NCBI GenBank assembly: GCA_965279095.1
Contig: CBDIHH010000006.1
Location: 682,001-746,000, forward strand
Source of the DNA: CBDIHH01 sp965279095
Lineage (GTDB): Bacteria > Pseudomonadota > Alphaproteobacteria > Caulobacterales > Caulobacteraceae
Direction of reading: 5' to 3'
Length of the DNA stretch: 64,000 bases
The position numbers and the translations under genes were made by a program. The notes below the pieces were generated by a model. That model was not told the origin of the DNA, searched no databases, and saw only the letters and a list, made by a program, of their open reading frames with translations. Positions 1-7,960 of this stretch are shown here, piece by piece (the stretch's first letter is position 1; each line of letters starts with the position of its first letter).

Positions 1-1
1 A

Positions 2-85
2 GGCGACCTGGACGAGCTGCTCGAGGCCCTGATCGGCGAAGACCAGGCGGCGCGCCTGGCGTCGCTGGAGGACAGCTTCGGGTAG
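2..85 (+). CDS. 3' end of an unidentified gene
   Basis: One frame is open from the left window edge to a TAG stop at 83-85, giving a 27-residue C-terminal tail rich in Leu, Glu, Asp and Ala that would be helical. Composition and codon use fit a real gene of this genome, but the fragment is too short to assign to a family. The gene start lies outside the window. Confidence 0.4.
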   Translation, partial: GDLDELLEALIGEDQAARLASLEDSFG

Positions 86-145
86 AGCCAGGGTTGACGC
101 TGACCCTGCTGCGCGCGCTCATTGAGGGTCGGCGGGGGCGATACT

Positions 146-901
146 GTGAACATTAATCTGCTCTGCGTTCTTGCCGCATTGGTAGCTGGTTGCAGCTTGG
201 TTGCGTGCGCGCCTAGGGTTTCCATTTGTAGCTCGGAGGGGTGCCGCCCCTTGCGCGCCGCCGCTCCCGAACCAGCGCCTGTCTGGAGTGAAGAAGAACG
301 CCGCGCCATAGCCCTTTCGGGCGGCAAAGCCCGGCGTGAAGGCTCCCGGCTGGTCCTCCAACTCGCCGGCGGCCGTAGAAAAGTGTTCGTGGATGATCGG
401 TGGGCCTGCGACCATGACGTTGTTGAGAAGTGTGTCAAATTTTCGCTGGTGAAATACAGAGCAGATCGCGGTGTCTTCATTGTCGGAGAGACGTTCTATG
501 AAGGCGCTGGCTTTCAAGTCATCGACGATCAAACAGGTTCGGCATTAGAACTGTCCGACGAGCCTCTGTTCGGCCCGGATCCGGACAGAATTCTGGTGTT
601 CGACCAGCAGGAAGCATACAGCGAGGGTCCCCAAGTCCAGATTTGGAATCGCTCCGGCCATGTTTGGACCATGGAATGGCATGCTGATTACGAGTCCCCT
701 GCCTTCGCTTTTCTGAAGCCCTATTGGCATTCCATGAATGCGGTTGTTGAGCAGTGGGAGCGTCCCGAAAGGATCGTGTTCGCACTCAAAACGTATGAGG
801 ATGGCAAGCCTTCCCGACACTTTGAATTGCTTCGGAACGCCGAGAGCTGGTCAATCCGATCGGCGCCTCAAAATCCTGCGACGGACGGCGTCCTAAGATA
901 A
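146..901 (+). CDS. Hypothetical lipoprotein
   Basis: I do not recognise the family. The protein starts with a hydrophobic stretch containing two possible lipoboxes (VAGC and LVAC), so it is probably a lipoprotein anchored after signal peptidase II cleavage. The mature part is about 230 residues, soluble, and rich in Trp, Asp and Glu, with a repeated WN/WH, EWE style suggestive of beta structure. I chose the GTG start at 146 because it puts the hydrophobic segment at the N-terminus; a TTG at 122 in the same frame would add eight residues including an Arg. Its base composition is less GC-rich than the neighbours, as is the following toxin-antitoxin promoter region. Function unknown. Confidence 0.55.
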   Translation: MNINLLCVLAALVAGCSLVACAPRVSICSSEGCRPLRAAAPEPAPVWSEEERRAIALSGGKARREGSRLVLQLAGGRRKVFVDDRWACDHDVVEKCVKFSLVKYRADRGVFIVGETFYEGAGFQVIDDQTGSALELSDEPLFGPDPDRILVFDQQEAYSEGPQVQIWNRSGHVWTMEWHADYESPAFAFLKPYWHSMNAVVEQWERPERIVFALKTYEDGKPSRHFELLRNAESWSIRSAPQNPATDGVLR

Positions 902-974
902 TGATTCGAACTGGCTTGGTCCTCATTTGGTCGCCGCGGCTGGCTACCGACAAGAAGCTTCGGGCAGAGCCAAT

Positions 975-1003
975 TTGACTGTTCTTCATCCATCGGCCAT
1001 ATT
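975..1003 (+). promoter_or_regulatory. Candidate sigma-70-type promoter of the toxin-antitoxin operon
   Basis: TTGACT at 975-980 and CATATT at 998-1003 are separated by 17 bp, about 30 bp upstream of the antitoxin start codon. Directly downstream, ATGGTCAG occurs twice (1009-1016 and 1018-1025) with a 9-bp period, a plausible autoregulatory operator because Phd-type antitoxins usually repress their own promoter. Prediction from sequence only. Confidence 0.45.
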
Positions 1004-1034
1004 TCGAGATGGTCAGAATGGTCAGGAGGCCGCT

Positions 1035-1283
1035 ATGCGCAGTTGGCAGGTCCAGGAAGCCAAGGCCCGTTTAAGCGACCTACTGCGCGACGCCATCCGC
1101 TCTGGGCCTCAGCGGATCACCGTACGCGGTCGCCCGGCCGCGGTGGTGCTGTCCACCGAGGCCTATGAGAAATTGGCCGGCCGCAAGCCTTCCTTAGTGG
1201 ATTTCCTCGGCGGGTCTCCCTGGGCCGGGGTCGAACTGGACCTTGAACGGGACAGATCCTCGTCCCGCGATATAGATCTTTGA
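1035..1283 (+). CDS. Phd/YefM-family type II antitoxin
   Basis: This 82-residue protein has the standard Phd/YefM layout: N-terminal WQVQEAKARLSDLL, then an ITVRGRPAAVVLS strand and a YEKL helix, forming the DNA-binding dimer domain, followed by a short acidic C-terminal segment (DLERDRSSSRDIDL) that would bind and neutralise the toxin. ATG at 1035 is chosen because AGGAGG lies 6-12 bp upstream; an in-frame upstream extension to 927 lacks family similarity. Its stop overlaps the start of the PIN toxin (TTGA), indicating translational coupling. The antitoxin is expected to repress its own operon. Confidence 0.88.
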   Translation: MRSWQVQEAKARLSDLLRDAIRSGPQRITVRGRPAAVVLSTEAYEKLAGRKPSLVDFLGGSPWAGVELDLERDRSSSRDIDL

Positions 1284-1696
1284 GCTATCTGGTCGATACC
1301 TGCGCCCTGTCTGAACTGGTCAAGCCGGCGCCCGCGCCTCGGGTCCAGGCGTGGTTCATGGCCGTCAACTCCGAGGTTCTCTACATCAGCGCCCTGACCC
1401 TTGGGGAAATCCGCAAGGGGGTCGAGCGCATGCCGGCCGGCCTTCGCCGCGAACGGCTGAGCGTCTGGCTGGAACTCGACCTGCCAGGGTGGTTTGGCGA
1501 GCGTGTGCTGCCAATCGATGCGGCGGTCGCCGACGAGTGGGGTCGGCTCATGGCGCGCGCGGATCGAACCCTGCCAGCCGTGGACGCCTTGCTTGCCGCC
1601 ACCGCCTTGAGCCACCGTTTGACCGTCGTCACACGCAATATCGCGGATTTCGCCGACACAGGCGTGTCCGTCATCAACCCTTGGGAAGCGGGCTAG
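1280..1696 (+). CDS. vapC: PIN-domain (VapC-type) ribonuclease toxin
   Basis: The 138-residue protein is a complete PIN domain. The four acidic residues that normally bind the catalytic metal can be seen: Asp6 (YLVDTCALSE), Glu43 (LTLGEIRKG), Asp102 (PAVDALLAA) and Asp123 (RNIADF). VapC toxins are Mg-dependent RNases that cut tRNA or rRNA. The TTG start overlaps the antitoxin stop by 4 bp, as is common in these operons. The best match in style is the FitB/VapC subgroup with the TRNxxDF signature. All catalytic residues are present, so the toxin should be active if expressed. Confidence 0.88.
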   Translation: MSYLVDTCALSELVKPAPAPRVQAWFMAVNSEVLYISALTLGEIRKGVERMPAGLRRERLSVWLELDLPGWFGERVLPIDAAVADEWGRLMARADRTLPAVDALLAATALSHRLTVVTRNIADFADTGVSVINPWEAG

Positions 1697-1723
1697 ACCC
1701 GCAGGCCCTGGAAGTCCCCAGCG

Positions 1724-2869
1724 TCACAGGCCGATATCGACAAGCACCGCCGCGTGGTCGGACGCCGCCTGGGCGGCCTTGGTCAGTTCGGGGAAGACGG
1801 GCCACAGGGCGCCGTTCTTGCCGCCCCACACCCCCTTGCGAAAGACGCCGGCGTGCTCGACCCGGTCGAACAGGGCAGGGGACAGCAGGATGTAGTCGAT
1901 CTTGTTGCCCTTGGTCCCGTTGGCGTAGGTGCCGGGGCGGCCGTCACTGTCGAAGCGGGGATGGGCGCTGACATCCCGCAGCTCAGACCCCTGGGCCAGC
2001 AGGGGCGCCAGAGGAGCCGACTCTGGGGTGTCGTTGAAGTCGCCGGCGACGGCGATGAGGGTCTCGCCTGAGGCGCGAAGGCCGTCGTAGATCTCCCGCA
2101 CCCGCATCGCCTGGGCCAGGCGGCGGGCGTTGGAGACGGCCGCCGTCCCATAGCCCTTGCTCTTGAGGTGATTGACGAGCAGCATCAGGCGCTCGCCCGA
2201 GGGCAGGTCGATGGCGTATTCGGGGCAGTCGCGGCTGAAGATCGCGCCGCCCGGGCCCCGGTCGTCGACGTGGCTGCGCATCTGGCCGATGGGATAGCCG
2301 GCGCGGGTCATCAGGCCGACGTCGATGCCGCGCTCGTCATTGCCGTCGATGAGCATGACGTGGGCGTAGGGCTCGCCGCCCACTCCCGGCAGGATCTGCT
2401 CGTTGAACCGGCACAGGGAGATGCGGTGGTCAGCCTCGATCACCGCGACGATATCAGCATTGACGTCGCGCAGGACCCGGGCGGTGTTCTGCGTGGCCAC
2501 CTCGTCGACCGCCTCAGTTCTCAGCTCGAGCCAGCCGATCCAGTCGTCCCGGCCATCGGCGACGATCTCCAGGCCGCCGGCGCGGGGCCGCCGGACCAGG
2601 CGCCCGTGGTTCTGACGCAGGCGCACGAAAGGGCTGTCGTCGCTGCGCTGTAGGCCAAGGTCGCTGAGGATGGCGACGATCCGCGCCTTGTCCGCCGCGC
2701 TGTAGGAGGTCCGCCGAAGGAGGGCGTTGAGCTCGCTATAGGCGTCGAGGATCGGTCGCCCCGCCGCCCATCGCGATGGATCGGCGCCCGGCGTCTCGGC
2801 CCACTGGTCCTGATTGAGGGCCCGGGCCCGTTCGAACAGGTTCTCGACGTTGAAGGAGGCTAGGCGCAT
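1724..2869 (-). CDS. Endonuclease/exonuclease/phosphatase (EEP) family protein
   Basis: The 381-residue protein shows the ordered EEP-fold motifs: FNVENLF at residues 6-12, an IEAD metal-binding motif near 145, NHLKSKG near 240, GDFNDTPES near 285, NKIDYILLSP near 330 and the terminal SDHAAVLVD. These supply the metal and the catalytic His/Asp of the DNase I-like family. No signal peptide is visible, so a cytoplasmic location is likely. Substrate (nucleic acid, phosphoester or lipid) cannot be told from sequence. It converges on the toxin-antitoxin operon, 27 bp away, and has no obvious operon partner. Confidence 0.85.
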   Translation of the reverse strand: MRLASFNVENLFERARALNQDQWAETPGADPSRWAAGRPILDAYSELNALLRRTSYSAADKARIVAILSDLGLQRSDDSPFVRLRQNHGRLVRRPRAGGLEIVADGRDDWIGWLELRTEAVDEVATQNTARVLRDVNADIVAVIEADHRISLCRFNEQILPGVGGEPYAHVMLIDGNDERGIDVGLMTRAGYPIGQMRSHVDDRGPGGAIFSRDCPEYAIDLPSGERLMLLVNHLKSKGYGTAAVSNARRLAQAMRVREIYDGLRASGETLIAVAGDFNDTPESAPLAPLLAQGSELRDVSAHPRFDSDGRPGTYANGTKGNKIDYILLSPALFDRVEHAGVFRKGVWGGKNGALWPVFPELTKAAQAASDHAAVLVDIGL

Positions 2870-3005
2870 GGCGTTTCTCCCGACGCCCGCGGCGCGGTCG
2901 GGCGCTTCCGATCATGATGGCGCAATCGCGTGTCAATCCCGTGGCAGGGCGGAGCGCCTGGCGCCGTCAGGCCTCCGTCGGCGGGCGGCGCTGACCGGAC
3001 CCGAG

Positions 3006-3377
3006 CTAACCCGCCATGTCCGCCCCCGGCAGGTAGAGGATCACCGGGCGGACCTCGTAGACGGCGGAGGTGTTGACCTTGCCCAGGGCCTCGGCGGCGG
3101 CGATCGCCTCGTCCATGTCGGCGCAGTCGACCACGTAGAAGCCGAGCAGCTGCTCCTTGGTCTCGGCGAAGGGCCCGTCGAGCACGAGGGGCTTGGCGCC
3201 GATGCGCACGGTGCGGGCGGAGGCGGTGGGCCCCAGCCGCGCCGCCGGGCCGAGCTGGCCGAGGTCCGTCAGGCGCCGGTGCACGCCGTTCAGGTCCTCC
3301 ATGAGGGCGGCGTCCTCCTCGGCGGTCCAGCCGGTGATCACGGCTTCGTCGTGATAGGCGAGGATGGCGTAGATCAA
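3006..3377 (-). CDS. YciI/DGPF-domain protein
   Basis: The 123-residue protein belongs to the YCII-related (DGPF) family: it starts with the strand MIYAILAYHDE, carries the diagnostic LDGPFAETKEQLLGFYVVD motif in the middle and ends with a VRPVILYLPG strand, the ferredoxin-like fold of this group. Members are often encoded next to ECF sigma factors and are of unclear enzymatic function. No sigma factor gene is adjacent here; the neighbours are an EEP protein and a DUF2252 gene on the same strand. Length is typical for the family. Confidence 0.85.
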   Translation of the reverse strand: MIYAILAYHDEAVITGWTAEEDAALMEDLNGVHRRLTDLGQLGPAARLGPTASARTVRIGAKPLVLDGPFAETKEQLLGFYVVDCADMDEAIAAAEALGKVNTSAVYEVRPVILYLPGADMAG

Positions 3378-3452
3378 GGCCGGTCTCCGGGGGTCGTTGA
3401 TCCGTCAAGGACGGGCAGGGGAGGGCGCGGCCGACACCGCGTCGTCAGCCTA

Positions 3453-4676
3453 TCATGCCGCCTGGGCCAGGGCGAAGCGGCGGCAGTGCTCCAGATAGGC
3501 GCGCTCGTGGATGCCCAGCAGGTCGACGACGCTGGACCACAGCCACGTGGGGGCGTCGAGTTGAGAAGAGCGGGCCTTGTAGAGCTCCGCGGTCCATTCA
3601 CTCCGCTGCGCCTTGGTCATCTGGCGGCCGTGCGCCTTGCCGACCACGCCGGCGAGATAGGCGGCCAGGGCGACGGCGCCGTCGTGGGTCAGGTGCTCGA
3701 TCTCCAGCTTGAGGTCCTGCGGCATCAGTTCGCGGATCACCATGGGCTTGCCGAGCACCCGGGCGGCGATCATGCGCTCGCCGAGGTTGGGGGACAGGGC
3801 CCGGGCGCCGGCGACGACCCGCAGGGCGTTGTCCCTGGGCATGGCCGCCAAGGCGGCGCGGGGCGCGGCGGCAGGGGCCGCCTCCTTCAGGTCGATGAGG
3901 CTGAGGGTCGAATGCTTGCCCTTGCCTATGCGGATCATGGCCGCGAACCGCAGGCGACCCAGGGAGCTGCAGCCCTTCATCCAGTAGGCGGCGTCCACCA
4001 GGGAGATCGGCGCAGTGTCGTCGGGCGACTGCAGGCTGCTGAGCAGGGCATGGACCGCCTTGTCCTCCAGGACGTCGGCTAGGGCGGCGCGCTCTTCGTC
4101 GGTCAGAGCCCAGAACTTCTTGCCGAGGGGGACCATGGGCTTGACGGTTTCGAGCCGTTCCGCCGCCAGGTGCCGCCAACGGCGGCGGACCGATCGGTCC
4201 AGCAGGCCATGGATGGCCTCCGGGCGCAGGGCCGCCTCGCCCTCGCCGTCGAAGGCGCCCGCCAGGGCGGTCTCATAGCCCAGCATGAGGTTCTCGATCA
4301 TGCGCGCGGTGGTCACGCCGGGCAGATCCGAGCCGCGCGCCGCCGACGCCAGCGACAGCCCCAGGCGGATCAGGTCGTGGGCCGGATTGCCGATGACCGT
4401 CTGGTCCAGGTCGCGGATCTGCACCGCCACATGGCCCTGGGCGTCGGCCAGGGGGCCGAGGTTGCCGAGGTGGCAATCGCCGCAGATCCAAACCGCGGGG
4501 CCCTCCGGTATGGCGCTCGGCCCGGACTCCAGCCACTCGTAGAACTTCGCCGTGCTGCCGCGCACATAGGCGTGCGCCGAGCGGGCCATCTTCAGGTTGC
4601 GCGTCTGCCGCAGCCGCTCGCCGCGATCCTGCGGCCCGCTGTGGTCCCGCGGCCGGTGGCGCCGGGCGGCGCTCAC
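3453..4676 (-). CDS. DUF2252 family protein
   Basis: The 407-residue protein has the DUF2252 hallmarks: SAHAYVRGSTAKFYEWLE near the N-terminus, then WICGDCHLGNLGPLAD, resembling the GDxHxxN catalytic loop of aminoglycoside-phosphotransferase-like kinases, followed by RDLDQTVIGNPAHDLIRL, and later the VIRELMPQDLKLEIE segment. A phosphotransferase-like fold is known for related proteins, but no substrate is established. The start is taken as GTG at 4676, because it overlaps the stop of the upstream YihY gene (GTGA, 4673-4676); the frame is open further upstream but that part lies inside YihY. The pair is therefore probably co-translated. Confidence 0.82.
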   Translation of the reverse strand: MSAARRHRPRDHSGPQDRGERLRQTRNLKMARSAHAYVRGSTAKFYEWLESGPSAIPEGPAVWICGDCHLGNLGPLADAQGHVAVQIRDLDQTVIGNPAHDLIRLGLSLASAARGSDLPGVTTARMIENLMLGYETALAGAFDGEGEAALRPEAIHGLLDRSVRRRWRHLAAERLETVKPMVPLGKKFWALTDEERAALADVLEDKAVHALLSSLQSPDDTAPISLVDAAYWMKGCSSLGRLRFAAMIRIGKGKHSTLSLIDLKEAAPAAAPRAALAAMPRDNALRVVAGARALSPNLGERMIAARVLGKPMVIRELMPQDLKLEIEHLTHDGAVALAAYLAGVVGKAHGRQMTKAQRSEWTAELYKARSSQLDAPTWLWSSVVDLLGIHERAYLEHCRRFALAQAA

Positions 4677-5962
4677 GCGCCCGCTCCCTTGGTTATCGGA
4701 CGGCGAAGTTTCTCGCGCACATCCGATTGGGAATGGGGCGGCGGGGGCGCCGCCTGCGGCCGCCCCAGCCACCGCCCCACGAACAGGGGCAGATAGGCCA
4801 GGGGCCCGCCGTCCTTCGACCGGCCGATGGTGTCCGCCATGGCCGCGCCCCGCAGGCCCAGCGGCAGGGCGGGGCCGGTAGTGGTGTCGATGGCGGTCTG
4901 GTGCTCGATCTCGGAGTTCAGCTCCGCGCCCAGGAGCACGATCACCGAGGACAGCCAGATCCAGGTGAACAGGCCGAAGATGGCCCCGAGGGAGCCGTAG
5001 GTGGCGTTGTAGTTGGCGAAATGGGAGATGTAGAAGCTGAACAGCAGGCTGCCCCCCAGCCACAGCAGGGCGGCGAAGGCCCCGCCCCAGGTCACCCAGC
5101 GCCAGCGGGCCCGCTCGCGGCTCGGCCCGTAGCGATAGGCGATCGACAGGGCGACCATCGCCCCGACGGCCATGACCGGCCAGCGCGCCTGGGCCAGGAT
5201 GGTGGACTGGGCGTCGAGCCAGAAGAACTGCAGGACGAAGGGCAGCACGATCACGCAGCCCGCTGACAGGGCCATGAAGGCCACCGCGCCCAGGGTGAAG
5301 ACCAGGGTGATCAGGTTCAGCTGCAGGAAGTTGCGCTTCTCCTGCTCGTCATAGGCGATGTTCAGGCCGTTGAAGAGCGCCTTCATCCCGGCGTTGGCGC
5401 TCCAGATGGACAGCAGCAGGCTGATGGCGAAGGTCAGGCTCAGGCTGGCCTGCTTCTGCTCGGCGATGCGCACCATCTGGTCGCCGATGAAGGTCAAGGC
5501 GTCGGCGGGGATGAAGCCGGCCAGGATGGCGAGGTGTTCTCGCGCCGCGCCCACATCGGCGAACATGCCGTACAGCGACACGAAGGCGGCCATGGCCGGG
5601 AACAGGGCCATGATGGCGCTGAAAGCGACGCTGCCCGCCACCATCTGGATCTGGTCCTGGGTGAACTCGCGATAGGTGCGCCACAGCACGTCCTTCCAGC
5701 CGCGGGCGGGGATCTCATTGGGTCCGCGCGCCTTGCGGCCGCGGCCGGGCTCCAGCGCCGCGGCCGCGGTGGCGCTGTCGCCGTGGGCGGGGCGCGGCCA
5801 GAGGGCCAGCATCACCCCGAGGGCCAGCCATGGCGCCATGCGCAGCGGGCCCCCGCGGTCGGACGGCTGCGGGTCCCGCGCCCCGGCCTTGCGGCCGCGC
5901 TGGTCGGCCGGGCGGACGCCCCTGGGCCAGGTCAGGGCGGGCCGTCGGAAAGGATGGATCAT
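4673..5962 (-). CDS. YihY/virulence factor BrkB family membrane protein
   Basis: The 429-residue protein contains the YihY/BrkB domain: after a long basic N-terminus it has six hydrophobic segments starting at about residue 105 (MVAGSVAFSAIMALFPAMAA), with the family-typical IWSANAGMKALFNGLNIAYDE loop, the FNYNATYGSLGAI-like motif (here ANYNATYGSLGAIFGLF) and WIWLSSVIVLLGAELNSEIEHQT near the end. Family members are inner-membrane proteins of debated function, formerly misnamed RNase BN. The first ATG gives an unusual basic leader with an extra hydrophobic stretch (APWLALGVMLALW, after Met42); start at Met42 is an alternative. It overlaps the DUF2252 gene by 4 bp. Confidence 0.85.
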   Translation of the reverse strand: MIHPFRRPALTWPRGVRPADQRGRKAGARDPQPSDRGGPLRMAPWLALGVMLALWPRPAHGDSATAAAALEPGRGRKARGPNEIPARGWKDVLWRTYREFTQDQIQMVAGSVAFSAIMALFPAMAAFVSLYGMFADVGAAREHLAILAGFIPADALTFIGDQMVRIAEQKQASLSLTFAISLLLSIWSANAGMKALFNGLNIAYDEQEKRNFLQLNLITLVFTLGAVAFMALSAGCVIVLPFVLQFFWLDAQSTILAQARWPVMAVGAMVALSIAYRYGPSRERARWRWVTWGGAFAALLWLGGSLLFSFYISHFANYNATYGSLGAIFGLFTWIWLSSVIVLLGAELNSEIEHQTAIDTTTGPALPLGLRGAAMADTIGRSKDGGPLAYLPLFVGRWLGRPQAAPPPPHSQSDVREKLRRPITKGAGA

Positions 5963-6065
5963 CGGGGGCGGCTCACTGACTGGGTCTCGACACTGGAATA
6001 CCCGACTGCACCGCTTGTTCCCCGCTCCGCTTGAACCCAGCGACGGGCTGGGGCACTGAGCGCCG

Positions 6066-6839
6066 ATGTTCTCCGCCGCCGGCCGCCTCGCCGCCCTCTA
6101 CCGCCATCCTGTCAAGGGTTTCACCCCCGAGGTCCTGGCCTCGGCGCGGCTGGACGTCGGCCAGTGCTTCCCCGGGGATCGGTTGTACGCCGTGGAGGAC
6201 GGGCCCAGCGGCTTCGACCCTGCCGCCCCCCGGCATCTGTCGAAGATGAAGTTCGCCGTCCTGGCGCGGATTCCCGAGGTGGCCCTGGCGCGCACCCGCT
6301 ACGACGACGACAGCGGCGAGCTGACGGTGGCGGCGCCGGGCGAGCCCCCGTTCCGTGCGGTGCTGACCAACGAGACCGGGCGCGCCGCCTTCGCCGACTG
6401 GCTGCAGGGCTTCCTGGCCGAGCAGGCCAATGGCGCGCTGAAGGTGCTGGAGGCGCCGGGCGGCCACCGCTTCATGGACAGCCGCAGCGGCTTTGTCTCG
6501 ATCCTCAACCTGGCCAGCGTCCGGGCGCTGGAGGCGCGGGTCGAGCGCCCCCTCGATCCCCTGCGCTTCAGGGCCAATCTGCACGTGGAAGGCTGGCCGG
6601 CCTGGGCCGAGAACGAGATGATCGGCGCGGCGCTCAGCGTCGGGGATGTGCGGCTGGCGGTGACCAAGCCCACCGGCCGCTGCCGCGCCATCCATGTGGA
6701 TCCGCACCGGGGGGTCGAGGACATCGACCTGGTGTCGCAGCTGTTCAACCATTTCGGCCACACCATCATGGGGGTGTATGCCACCGTCGCGCAGGGCGGC
6801 CGCATCAGCCTGGGGGACGCCGTGGAGATCTCGACATGA
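6066..6839 (+). CDS. MOSC domain-containing protein (YcbX-like)
   Basis: The 257-residue protein starts with LAALYRHPVKGFTPEVL, the MOSC N-terminal beta-barrel signature (YP.KS/G), and carries the MOSC core with FRANLHVEGWPAWAENEMIG, an invariant-type KPTGRCRAIHVDP segment whose Cys is the expected molybdenum-cofactor/sulfur ligand, and a C-terminal barrel strand (GVYATVAQGGRISLGDAVEI). MOSC proteins bind Mo cofactor and include N-hydroxylated-compound reductases. Its stop overlaps the start of prmC (ATGA), so the two are co-translated, although no functional link is known. Confidence 0.85.
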   Translation: MFSAAGRLAALYRHPVKGFTPEVLASARLDVGQCFPGDRLYAVEDGPSGFDPAAPRHLSKMKFAVLARIPEVALARTRYDDDSGELTVAAPGEPPFRAVLTNETGRAAFADWLQGFLAEQANGALKVLEAPGGHRFMDSRSGFVSILNLASVRALEARVERPLDPLRFRANLHVEGWPAWAENEMIGAALSVGDVRLAVTKPTGRCRAIHVDPHRGVEDIDLVSQLFNHFGHTIMGVYATVAQGGRISLGDAVEIST

Positions 6840-7717
6840 CAGACGACGCTGGCGCCATGACCCTGGTGCGGGCCTGGACGGCGGCCCGTCGCCGGCTGGA
6901 GGCCGCCGGGGTCGACAGTCCTGTCATCGACGCCCGCCTGTTGCTGGAGGGCGCCGCCGGGGCCACTCGCACCGACATCGTGGCGGATCCGCACCGTCCG
7001 CTCACCGCCGAGCAGACCGCCGTCTGGGACGCCTATGTCTCGCGGCGCGAGGCGCGCGAGCCGGTCAGTCACATCCTCGGCCGCAAGGGCTTCTGGACGG
7101 TGGAGCTGAAGGTCACCCCCGACGTGCTGACGCCGAGGCCCGAGACGGAGGTCATCGTCGACTACGCCCTGAAGCATTTCGGGGAGGACGCCGCGCCCCA
7201 CATCCTCGACCTCGGCACCGGGTCCGGGGCGATCCTGCTGGCCATCCTCGCCGAGCGCCCCAAGGCCACCGGCGTCGGGCTGGACCTGTCGGTGGCCGCC
7301 CTCGAGGTGGCCCGCGAGAACGCCGCCGTGCTGAAGGTGCAGGACCGGGTGGTGCTGGCCGAATCGGATTGGGCGCGGGGGCAGCCCGACTCGGCCTTCG
7401 ACCTGGTGGTCTGCAACCCGCCCTACATCGCCCGCGAGGTCATCGCCGGCCTCGATCCGGAGGTGCGTGACCATGAGCCGCACCTGGCCCTGGACGGCGG
7501 CCCCGACGGGCTGGACGCCTACCGCGTCCTGGCCCCGCAGGTGCTGCGGGTGCTCAAGCCCGGCGCGCCCTTCGCCCTGGAGATTGGCTGGGACCAGTCC
7601 CTGGCGGTGGAACGGCTGATGCAGGCCGCGGGGGCCGAGGCGGTGCGCACGGTGAAGGACCTGTCCGACCGCCACCGGGTGGTGCTCGGCGCAAAGAAAG
7701 CCCTTGGAAAACCCTAG
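6836..7717 (+). CDS. prmC: Peptide chain release factor N5-glutamine methyltransferase PrmC
   Basis: PrmC methylates the Gln of the GGQ motif in release factors RF1 and RF2 using S-adenosylmethionine. The 293-residue protein has the family N-terminal helical domain, a PVSHILGRKGFW segment, the SAM-binding motif I ILDLGTGSGAILLAIL, and the diagnostic NPPY motif at Asn194-Tyr197 that holds the substrate glutamine. The ATG at 6836 overlaps the MOSC stop by 4 bp; a longer in-frame reading upstream is only the shadow of that gene. Length matches bacterial PrmC. Confidence 0.95.
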   Translation: MTDDAGAMTLVRAWTAARRRLEAAGVDSPVIDARLLLEGAAGATRTDIVADPHRPLTAEQTAVWDAYVSRREAREPVSHILGRKGFWTVELKVTPDVLTPRPETEVIVDYALKHFGEDAAPHILDLGTGSGAILLAILAERPKATGVGLDLSVAALEVARENAAVLKVQDRVVLAESDWARGQPDSAFDLVVCNPPYIAREVIAGLDPEVRDHEPHLALDGGPDGLDAYRVLAPQVLRVLKPGAPFALEIGWDQSLAVERLMQAAGAEAVRTVKDLSDRHRVVLGAKKALGKP

Positions 7718-7960
7718 GCGCTTCGCTACATCAGGACGTCTCCACCCATTTCGTTGCGGCCGCGTTCCCCAATTGAACGCGCTTGAGCCTCAGCCAAATC
7801 CCGGGCCGGCGCTTCTCGCGCCAATCGGGCATGAAACGGGAAGGCGGGGGCGAAGGGACCGAGACCGCTGCGTGCGGCCGGCGACCCGGCGCCCCGCAGG
7901 AGACACTTCGACCGCAAGGCTGACGGACGGTCCGCAGCGGCGGCGACAGGTCATCTATCG

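Noticed and set aside
1688..1702. Terminator GCGGG-CTAGA-CCCGC after the toxin gene
   Set aside because: The stem is only 5 bp, overlaps the toxin stop codon and has no T-run; not enough to call.
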